From assembly GCA_022837245.1 (NCBI GenBank), contig JALHHX010000022.1:1-29343 (forward strand): a DNA stretch of 29,343 nt. Direction: 5' to 3'. Source of the DNA: Lentisphaerota bacterium. GTDB taxonomy: Bacteria; Verrucomicrobiota; Kiritimatiellia; RFP12; UBA3636. The position numbers and the translations under genes were made by a program. The notes beneath the pieces were generated by a model that did not search any database, was not told where the DNA came from, and saw only the letters and a list, made by a program, of their open reading frames with translations. This document shows, piece after piece, positions 1-4,811 of this stretch. How positions within the stretch are numbered: the stretch's first letter is position 1; the number at the start of each line of letters is the position of its first letter.

Positions 1-1
1 T

Positions 2-226
2 ATCCGAATTATCGAAGCCTTCGCAGACTGCGAAGGGCGGCACCGCCTGCTTTGGAGGCGGTTGTGCCACTACTCATGGGCCGAAGCAAACTCAATGGAG
101 ATGGTAGATGACCTCCTGCCGAAGGGTCGCCGTGCAGCGCGTCACGCCGCCGCTGAAGAAGCGGGCGTACTTGCGGAGCAGCTGATCCGCGTACATATGC
201 TGCACCTCGTTGATCTCGGCGAGTAA
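2..226 (+). CDS. 3' end of an unrecognised gene (5' end outside window)
   Basis: An open frame enters from the left edge and ends at the TAA at 224-226, giving about 74 residues. The tail is rich in Ala, Arg, Glu and Leu, looks helical (for example EEAGVLAEQLIRVHMLHLVD) and has GC-rich third positions, as a real gene would. I see no signal peptide or membrane segment in the visible part and I do not recognise the family. Nearly 500 bases of accessory-looking sequence follow before the methyltransferase, so this gene probably marks the left border of the restriction-modification insertion. Confidence 0.5.
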   Translation: MRIIEAFADCEGRHRLLWRRLCHYSWAEANSMEMVDDLLPKGRRAARHAAAEEAGVLAEQLIRVHMLHLVDLGE

Positions 227-313
227 TGAAGGCGATGGCTTGTTCATTCGATTTTACCTTTCCGGTAGCACATTACACCATAACTTTCCTGGAATATCCA
301 CTCCGAATATGGA

Positions 314-511
314 CTATCTGCTCCTGCGCCCTTGGGGGCGCGGGGGCTTTGAAACCGCCGCACGGCGGGCGACGGCCTCAGCGACGATGCGGGCGACGTC
401 GATCATGTTGTTTGGGACTAATGGTGCGTTTTCTTTGCGGCATCTGTTCATGAGGATGGTTATTGCCGCAGCTTTTGATTCTTCTGGAATAATTTTTATC
501 CATTTAATCAC
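314..511 (-). CDS. Possible small hypothetical protein (65 aa, GTG start)
   Basis: A 65-residue minus-strand frame starts with GTG at 511. It begins MIKWIKIIPEESKAAAITI and continues with an amphipathic helical stretch (MIDVARIVAEAVARRAA). The composition and codons look more protein-like than the two overlapping plus-strand frames, which are full of Arg/Cys/His. Against it are the lack of a convincing Shine-Dalgarno and its position in an accessory region next to a restriction cassette. Function is unknown; it may be a remnant of a longer gene. Confidence 0.3.
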   Translation of the reverse strand: MIKWIKIIPEESKAAAITILMNRCRKENAPLVPNNMIDVARIVAEAVARRAAVSKPPRPQGRRSR

Positions 512-530
512 CGCACTTTACGCGATTATT

Positions 531-539
531 TGGTATAAT
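531..539 (+). promoter_or_regulatory. Extended -10 promoter for the methyltransferase leader
   Basis: TGGTATAAT is a perfect -10 hexamer with the upstream TG of an extended -10. No good -35 lies 16-18 bp upstream, which extended -10 promoters tolerate. The predicted transcript starts near 546, about 22 nt before the leader ORF at 568. The restriction operon has the same type of promoter at 3703-3711. Confidence 0.5.
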
Positions 540-567
540 ATTGGATTCAAAAGCATAAGGTAGTTTA

Positions 568-708
568 ATGGCAGAAGCAATTTTATTTCAAGAGCTTTTC
601 AATGAAGGTGCGATGCAAAAATTGCACCTTCACTTGCCATTGCCAAAATCCTTATCGTTCAAGTTGATGACGTCGCAACTGTATGGTACTATAGCGCACG
701 TCCCATAA
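568..708 (+). CDS. Short leader ORF (46 aa) upstream of the methyltransferase
   Basis: This ATG frame of 46 codons (MAEAILFQELFNEG..., ending ...YGTIAHVP) has AAGG at 557-560, 7 nt before its start, and an extended -10 promoter about 30 bp upstream. It ends only 10 nt before the methyltransferase ATG, and its last codons overlap the ribosome-binding site of that gene, so translational coupling is possible. An inverted repeat (603-632) lies inside it. I know no family for it; it may be a regulatory leader peptide rather than a functional protein. The arrangement parallels the leader ORF before the restriction operon. Confidence 0.4.
   Translation: MAEAILFQELFNEGAMQKLHLHLPLPKSLSFKLMTSQLYGTIAHVP
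603..632 (+). other. Inverted repeat inside the methyltransferase leader ORF
   Basis: TGAAGGTGC (603-611) and GCACCTTCA (624-632) form a perfect 9-bp stem around a 12-nt loop. It lies within the 46-codon leader ORF, downstream of the extended -10 promoter. It could be an RNA hairpin or a protein-binding operator. No T-run follows, so it is not an intrinsic terminator. Confidence 0.6.
664..692 (+). promoter_or_regulatory. Second candidate promoter just upstream of the methyltransferase
   Basis: TTGATG (664-669), a 17-bp spacer and TACTAT (687-692) would start transcription near 699, inside the leader ORF and about 20 nt before the methyltransferase ATG. If used, it would bypass the leader hairpin. 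This is pattern matching only. Confidence 0.35.
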
Positions 709-718
709 GGAATACCCT

Positions 719-1723
719 ATGAAAAAAAACAAGTACTCTTTTATCGACCTTTTCGCAGGAATCGGAGGAATCCGTCTTGGTTTTGAGTCGACCAAACAAT
801 GTTCGTGCGTTTTCACCTCGGAGTGGGATAAAGACGCTCAAAAGACCTATGAGGCAAACCACGGCCCGGTAGATGCGGGCGACATCACCAAGGTTGACCC
901 CAAAACAATCCCTGACTTCGACATCCTCACGGGAGGATTCCCCTGCCAACCTTTCAGTTCAATTGGAAAGAGGGAAGGATTCGAGCATCCAACTCAAGGT
1001 ACGCTCTTCTTCTACATCCAAAAGATACTCAAGGCGAAAAAGCCGAAAGCGTTTCTGCTTGAGAATGTGCCAGGTCTTGTAAATCACCAAGACGGTGCGA
1101 CATTGCAGACCATTCGCGACGTACTTCGCGACGAACTGAATTATACCGCTGACTTCATGGTACTCAACTCTGCCGACTTCGGAGTACCGCAATATCGCCG
1201 CAGGTTGTACATCGTTGGATTTAGAAAAGATCTTCCTGTGTTTGTCAACGGAACAGATGCCCAAGATGGCCAATATGTATCGAAGGATAAAAGGAAGGCC
1301 GAAGGCAATGTCACCTTCAATTTCCCGAAGGGATCCTTTATTGGCAAGCACGTCGCCTTTGGACAGTTTGTCGAACAAGATGCCGAAGGCCCATCAATTT
1401 CCGAGCATCTGCAAAAGAGTTACATTTTCAAGAAGAACGATGGGCATCCTGAAATTGTCGACAAAGACTTTGCTTTCCCCGTTAAAACCTTATGCGCATC
1501 GTACCATAAAATCCAGCGGATCACTGGAACGTTTGTACGAGGTGGTAAGACAGGGCTGCGGCTTCTGACAGAAAGTGAATGTAAACATATCATGGGTTTC
1601 CCACAGTCCTTTAAGATTCCCGTTTGTCGCACGAGTATGTACCATCAGTTTGGAAACTCTGTTGCCGTCCCCGTGATTTGTGCGCTTGCTAAACAGATTG
1701 TGGCAACGCTGGATCGTTGCTGA
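719..1723 (+). CDS. DNA (cytosine-5-)-methyltransferase of a type II R-M system
   Basis: The 334-residue protein carries the C5-methyltransferase motifs in standard order. They are motif I FAGIGGIRLGFE (about 12-23, SAM binding), motif IV GGFPCQPFS with catalytic Cys76, motif VI ENV, motif VIII QYRRRLYIVG, a variable target-recognition region, and motifs IX-X (RLLTESECKHIMGFP, then HQFGNSVAVPVI). It transfers methyl from S-adenosylmethionine to C5 of cytosine. Length is near M.HpaII-class enzymes. The start is supported by AAGGA 8 nt upstream. The convergent MspI-like restriction gene suggests a CCGG target, which is an inference. Third positions are less GC-rich than in the metabolic genes of the window, consistent with transfer. 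Confidence 0.95.
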   Translation: MKKNKYSFIDLFAGIGGIRLGFESTKQCSCVFTSEWDKDAQKTYEANHGPVDAGDITKVDPKTIPDFDILTGGFPCQPFSSIGKREGFEHPTQGTLFFYIQKILKAKKPKAFLLENVPGLVNHQDGATLQTIRDVLRDELNYTADFMVLNSADFGVPQYRRRLYIVGFRKDLPVFVNGTDAQDGQYVSKDKRKAEGNVTFNFPKGSFIGKHVAFGQFVEQDAEGPSISEHLQKSYIFKKNDGHPEIVDKDFAFPVKTLCASYHKIQRITGTFVRGGKTGLRLLTESECKHIMGFPQSFKIPVCRTSMYHQFGNSVAVPVICALAKQIVATLDRC

Positions 1724-1746
1724 ACAAAAGCGTAGAGGGCAGCATA

Positions 1747-1774
1747 AGGGGCAGCACATCTAATTGCCGCCCCT
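1747..1774 (+). terminator. Hairpin between the convergent methyltransferase and restriction genes
   Basis: AGGGGCAGCA (1747-1756) pairs with TGCCGCCCCT (1765-1774), with one mismatch over 10 bp and an 8-nt loop. The tail CTCCTTTA is only weakly T-rich. Its position between two convergent stop codons (1723 and 1794) favours a terminator, possibly for both directions. Confidence 0.5.
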
Positions 1775-1793
1775 CTCCTTTACCGCCGCAAAA

Positions 1794-3071
1794 TTATAAC
1801 ATCGGCATCTTCAACTGGATGCTTCGACCTCGTTGACCAGATGCGAATGTCCATTGGAATGGTGTCCCGAAAAATCCATTGCTATTAGCCATCATCAAAC
1901 GGACATATTCTTCTGTAGCATGAACCGTAAGAGTGTTCGTGTCCACTCGAAACGTGATGACATAGTTTGCAAGTTGTTTCTCGTCGCCCTCACCACCATG
2001 CCCACCAACTACCCATTTACAGAGGGAAGCCACCTTGTCTGTGAGTTCTGCTTCTAACGCAACAGCCTCTTCATGCGGGAAATCGGTCTTGTTACCATAG
2101 ATTTGAAATGTTCGCAACAATGCACGAAGGCGAGCGTTGTTGGTGTCAAGAACATCAGCGAACGAGTCCGCCGAATACTGATGCGCACTAACGTGGCTTT
2201 TTGTTGACCGCTTACAGCTGAAGGTAAAAACTCGCTCTCCCGCACTTCTTGTGACAACTGTTGCAATAACATCCGTCTTTGGTGAGCCACCGCTGGGTAG
2301 CAACCCAATATCGTCTTTGTCCGATGTGGCAGTGATTGACAAGACGTCGCTGCGATCCACGCCGACACACTGGAGAATCTTTGCAAATGCCTGATGTTGG
2401 AAATCAGAAATCGTTGCACCAGATCGCCACTTCGCCAGAATTGTATTGTCTGATAGAATACTTGATACGAATCGTTCAAAGTTACGACCGCCGAAGTCCC
2501 ATGCCCTGCCAATGTCTGCTTGCGTTCCTGCAATCGCGGTATTGCTAATTACGGAGTCAACAATAGACCGAGAAATCGACGGTTCAACAGATGCTGCTTC
2601 GACCCCGACTTCGTCGCTTTGGAACTCATCGTCGAACTTCTTAATCAACTGCACGAGTTCCCCGAACGGAATAATATCGTCTATCCGAGTGAACTCCCAC
2701 CTACTGTCGTACTTGTTCTTTTGACGAACGAACTCAGAACGCACCCGCCCCGTAACCTCGTCAGGATAGACAAGCAGGGCCTTTGAAATGGTCGCGTCAA
2801 CTTGTTTGAGCCGATCAGCATCCCATTGCTGCCCCTTGATCCTATCTGTCCGCATTGACGTGGTAGAAAACAAAATCCAACGTGTGCGGTCGTTGAACTG
2901 AATCAAGAATGGCGCATAGTACTGGTCGGGGTTTTCGTAACCAGGCTCACGAGCACGAAACTCGCGAATGACTTGCGTCAAATAACCATCACGCTTGAGT
3001 GTACGCAACTCGTCTTCGATGAACGACTGAAAGTCTTTCCCGTGAGCGGCATTAGATTCAACAATTGGCAT
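1794..3071 (-). CDS. MspI-like type II restriction endonuclease with an extra N-terminal domain
   Basis: The protein has 425 residues. Its C-terminal half (about 180-425) resembles MspI as I recall it. GGSPKTD at 261-267 corresponds to MspI GGSPKTD, a FSCKRS strand places Lys287 20 residues after Asp267 (the D99...K119 spacing of MspI), and the end has WTFASG (407-412) then SIQLK, like MspI WTYASG. The MspI active-site Asn117 is replaced by Ser285. Residues 1-150 form an additional domain absent from the 262-residue MspI, containing FSTTSMRTDRIKGQQWD (about 68-84). Predicted activity is double-strand cleavage of DNA, probably at CCGG. Start: AAGGAA lies about 8 nt upstream. It is the second gene of the operon, 16 bp after its neighbour, and convergent with the methyltransferase. 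Confidence 0.85.
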   Translation of the reverse strand: MPIVESNAAHGKDFQSFIEDELRTLKRDGYLTQVIREFRAREPGYENPDQYYAPFLIQFNDRTRWILFSTTSMRTDRIKGQQWDADRLKQVDATISKALLVYPDEVTGRVRSEFVRQKNKYDSRWEFTRIDDIIPFGELVQLIKKFDDEFQSDEVGVEAASVEPSISRSIVDSVISNTAIAGTQADIGRAWDFGGRNFERFVSSILSDNTILAKWRSGATISDFQHQAFAKILQCVGVDRSDVLSITATSDKDDIGLLPSGGSPKTDVIATVVTRSAGERVFTFSCKRSTKSHVSAHQYSADSFADVLDTNNARLRALLRTFQIYGNKTDFPHEEAVALEAELTDKVASLCKWVVGGHGGEGDEKQLANYVITFRVDTNTLTVHATEEYVRLMMANSNGFFGTPFQWTFASGQRGRSIQLKMPML

Positions 3072-3087
3072 TGTCTGCTTTCCTTGT

Positions 3088-3600
3088 TCAGCGATGAGGA
3101 ATTACGAACTCGGCAATGGCTTCGATATCGTCAAGCGGAACCAACGTGATAATATCGAGTCTCGGAGGGAAGCTGCTGGCTCGCCGATATGGAACATAGC
3201 AGCACATAGGGTTCCTCCCGACAAGCGGCTTCCCTGCGATTTTACCCTCGATGTAATTTGCAAGCACTTGACGTTTTACAAAAAGGACTTTGCCTATTCT
3301 GCGAAAAGCGATGTATGTGGCTTTCCCGTAAACCCAACCGGGCTTGCCGAGAACATTCATGGTCTCAATCCATGTGTCAACATCGTTGATACGAAAATCG
3401 TTACGACGAATCTTCTTCAGTCCCTTGACATCAACACCAAGCAACTCCGTTGAACCATTTGGAGTCCACCAGAAGTCAACATGATTCTGAATGTCATCAT
3501 CCGAGGTTGAGGGAACGACCTTGCCTCCTCTGGAGGCAAGAAGAAGTTTAGCCACAAACGCTTCGTCAACACGACCAGCGGCTACAAAACCTTCAAACAT
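3088..3600 (-). CDS. Small PD-(D/E)XK-like nuclease, companion of the restriction enzyme
   Basis: The protein has 170 residues. The N-terminal part shows a nuclease-core pattern: Glu13 in a helix, Asp42 in NHVDFWW and Asp57-Val-Lys59 in LLGVDVKGLKK, fitting D...(D/E)xK. The remainder (KATYIAFRRIGKVLFVKRQVL, then a Pro-rich strand region) looks like the rest of a small alpha/beta fold. It is not a Vsr repair nuclease, because the Vsr signature residues are missing. It is the first gene of the restriction operon, with GGAGG 6 nt before the ATG. It could nick DNA, act as an accessory restriction subunit or process cleaved DNA. The nuclease fold is inferred from the motif only. Confidence 0.7.
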   Translation of the reverse strand: MFEGFVAAGRVDEAFVAKLLLASRGGKVVPSTSDDDIQNHVDFWWTPNGSTELLGVDVKGLKKIRRNDFRINDVDTWIETMNVLGKPGWVYGKATYIAFRRIGKVLFVKRQVLANYIEGKIAGKPLVGRNPMCCYVPYRRASSFPPRLDIITLVPLDDIEAIAEFVIPHR

Positions 3601-3688
3601 CGGGAACCTCCGATCTTAAACGGGAAATGATCAATACACAAACAGTCGCACCCATAACGGGTGAGACTGTTTGTGTATATTTTTCCAT
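3593..3688 (-). CDS. Leader ORF (31 aa) overlapping the start of the restriction operon
   Basis: An ATG 15 nt downstream of an extended -10 opens a 31-codon frame (MEKYTQTVSPVMGATVCVL...). Its TGA lies inside the first codons of the nuclease gene (ATGTTTGA), so the two frames overlap by 8 nt. The 20-bp inverted repeat is inside this frame. A GAG 7 nt upstream could serve as a weak ribosome-binding site. Ribosomes translating the leader would have to unwind the hairpin that precedes the nuclease ribosome-binding site, a layout suited to translational coupling or attenuation. This is inference; the ORF could be fortuitous. Confidence 0.35.
   Translation of the reverse strand: MEKYTQTVSPVMGATVCVLIISRLRSEVPDV
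3634..3678 (-). promoter_or_regulatory. Long near-perfect hairpin in the restriction operon leader
   Basis: ATACACAAACAGTCGCACCC (3634-3653) and its complement at 3659-3678 pair at 19 of 20 positions around a 5-nt loop. On the minus-strand transcript it lies between the extended -10 promoter and the nuclease ribosome-binding site. On the plus strand it is followed by ATATTTTT, so it could also terminate plus-strand transcripts. Possible roles are operator, attenuator or terminator. Confidence 0.75.
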
Positions 3689-3702
3689 AAAAACACTCGT
3701 TT

Positions 3703-3711
3703 ATTATATCA
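3703..3711 (-). promoter_or_regulatory. Extended -10 promoter of the restriction operon
   Basis: On the minus strand TGATATAAT gives a perfect -10 with an extended TG. The -35 region is poor. Predicted transcription starts near 3696, just before the leader ORF and hairpin. It matches the promoter type in front of the methyltransferase leader. Confidence 0.55.
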
Positions 3712-3729
3712 CAAATGCAGCGCGAATAA

Positions 3730-4042
3730 TAGTCCGCGCACAGGTTTTTCGGACTAATAGAACACCTGCTGAACCCTAAACGGAACGAAGTCCGAAAACG
3801 GGGGTGATTTTTAAGAGACCTCGTTTTCACCCAATAAAAACAGGGGTATCGTCGTAGTCCGAAAATTTCGGACGGCGTTTTCGGACTAAATAGAAAATAG
3901 GCCGAAATAAGGGGAGAAACAGGGTGTGGGGCTTCCGTGCGGTCCCTATTTGCACACGGTTCAAGACCCCCGCGAGACGAAAAAGCCCCCGTTTTGTTGG
4001 GGGTTTCTCGCTTGTTTTAGACCGTCCGATTTTTCGGACTAA
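3730..4042. repeat. Dispersed palindromic CGGACTA / TAGTCCG elements
   Basis: TTTTCGGACTAA or its complement recurs in this gap: TTTTCGGACTAATAG at 3746-3760, AGTCCGAAAAC at 3789-3799, TAGTCCGAAAA at 3855-3865, TTTTCGGACTA at 3878-3888 and TTTTCGGACTAAT at 4031-4043, plus a short TAGTCCG at 3730-3736. Two copies at 3855-3865 and 3878-3888 form a perfect 11-bp inverted repeat around 12 nt. The shared sequence suggests a protein-binding or recombination-related element, or decayed copies of one hairpin. Confidence 0.65.
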
Positions 4043-4228
4043 TCGCTTGTCCCTATTTTTATGGTGGATGTGGGAGGTACGCGCGAGGAGAGATGATTTG
4101 GAATCCCTGGGGACAGCCTCGTTGCCCTTGACTTTGTGCGCCATAAAAGATCCCGGCGTAAGTGGATAGGCCGTGTTGGCGTAATGGTGGTAAAGAAGAC
4201 CGGTGTCGTAGACCTTTTGGCAGTTCAT
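3827..4228 (-). CDS. Orphan ORF with strong start signals, probably a truncated gene
   Basis: An ATG at 4228 has AGGAG exactly 7 nt upstream and a near-consensus promoter behind it. The first 60 or so codons (MNCQKVYDTGLLYHHYANTAYPL...) have codon use like a real gene. The frame then runs through a terminator hairpin (3972-4011) and the CGGACTA repeats to a stop at 3827, 133 codons in all, and the second half is Arg/Lys/Pro-rich without protein character. The likeliest reading is a gene whose 3' part was lost when the restriction cassette or repeats arrived. I recognise no family. Confidence 0.35.
   Translation of the reverse strand: MNCQKVYDTGLLYHHYANTAYPLTPGSFMAHKVKGNEAVPRDSKSSLLARTSHIHHKNRDKRLVRKIGRSKTSEKPPTKRGLFRLAGVLNRVQIGTARKPHTLFLPLFRPIFYLVRKRRPKFSDYDDTPVFIG
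3972..4011 (-). terminator. Intrinsic terminator hairpin
   Basis: On the minus strand CCCCC, a 7-nt loop and GGGGG are followed by CTTTTTCG. Outer arms GCGAGA (3972-3977) and TCTCGC (4006-4011) extend the structure, and on the plus strand it is followed by TTGTTTT. It therefore may work in both directions. It sits inside the orphan ORF 3827-4228. Confidence 0.7.
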
Positions 4229-4274
4229 GCGATAACTCCTGTTTGTTAATATCATTTTGAAAAGAACAACTTGA

Positions 4275-4303
4275 ATATAACGGAACTCGATCGTGTTCGT
4301 CAA
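4275..4303 (-). promoter_or_regulatory. Near-consensus promoter of the orphan ORF
   Basis: On the minus strand TTGACG (4303-4298), a 17-bp spacer and TTATAT (4280-4275) predict a start near 4268, about 40 nt before the ATG at 4228. Confidence 0.6.
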
Positions 4304-4362
4304 CCAGTAATTTCACACTTTTTCACCGTGAATTCACTCTGTGGCGGGGTGCAGCCTTCAAT

Positions 4363-4434
4363 ACGGTGCCAGACTGCTCTGGATAGACGTTGCCAGACTT
4401 CCCGGGATTGACGGTGCCAGACAGCTCTGGAAAG
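4363..4434. repeat. 24-bp tandem array, 3 units, minus orientation
   Basis: Three exact 24-bp periods start at 4363, 4387 and 4411, each reading AC-G-K-TGCCAGAC followed by a variable half. Units 1 and 3 contain CCAGA...TCTGG, able to form a 5-bp hairpin with a 4-nt loop. The core TGCCAGAC is the reverse complement of GTCTGGCA in the larger array at 4462-4701, so the two blocks are related and oppositely oriented, 27 bp apart. Confidence 0.85.
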
Positions 4435-4461
4435 TAATCTGGTGCATAAACCCACAAGATT

Positions 4462-4701
4462 GCGGAGTCTGGCGCCATCGCGTCTGCGGAGTCTGGCGCC
4501 ATCGCGTCTGCGGAGTCTGGAGCCATCGCGTCTGCGGAGTCTGGCGCCATCGCGTCTGCGGAGTCTGGCGCCATCGCGTCTGCGGAGTCTGGCGCCATCG
4601 CGTCTGCGGAGTCTGGAGCCATCGCGTCTGCGGAGTCTGGCACCATTGCGTCTGCGGAGTCTGGCACCATTGCGTCTGCGGAGTCTGGCACCATTGCGTC
4701 T
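4462..4701. repeat. 24-bp tandem array, 10 units, plus orientation
   Basis: Ten head-to-tail 24-bp units begin GCGGAGTCTGG. They show three variants at the centre: GCGCCATCG (units 1, 2, 4, 5, 6), GAGCCATCG (units 3 and 7) and CACCATTG (units 8-10). The ordered variants suggest unequal crossing-over or slippage. All six frames stay open because 24 is a multiple of three; minus-strand translation gives an 8-residue repeat SADAMAPD. No start signals or flanking domain support coding. The array ends 26 bp before the -35 of the carboxypeptidase promoter. Confidence 0.95.
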
Positions 4702-4727
4702 GAAGCCTTGCCGCCGTATTTGCAGTG

Positions 4728-4757
4728 TTGCGGAGCAGGGACAGATTTGTGTATACT
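4728..4757 (+). promoter_or_regulatory. Promoter of the M14 carboxypeptidase gene
   Basis: TTGCGG (4728-4733), an 18-bp spacer and TATACT (4752-4757) predict a start near 4764 and a leader of about 48 nt. The -35 lies in TTGCGGAG, which shares GCGGAG with the adjacent repeat unit. Confidence 0.45.
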
Positions 4758-4811
4758 TGCCAGAAACAAGCGGCGGATTTGCCGTCAATTGAAAGCTTAA
4801 GGTAATTCAAA

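Noticed and set aside
210..563. 117-codon plus-strand ORF after the left partial gene
   Set aside because: It overlaps the stop of the upstream gene, has no ribosome-binding site, and its composition is poor compared with the minus-strand frame at 314-511.
603..632. Intrinsic terminator before the methyltransferase
   Set aside because: The hairpin has no T-run after it and would block the gene it precedes.
3088..3600. Vsr-type mismatch repair endonuclease
   Set aside because: A Vsr gene often accompanies C5-methyltransferases, but the Vsr N-terminal and zinc-site patterns are absent; only a generic D...DxK core is visible.
3582..3830. 82-codon minus-strand ORF across the restriction promoter region
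   Set aside because: Cys/Arg/Ser-rich composition, no ribosome-binding site, and it spans the hairpin and extended -10 promoter.
4462..4701. CRISPR array
   Set aside because: Units are contiguous with no unique spacers, and there are no cas genes.
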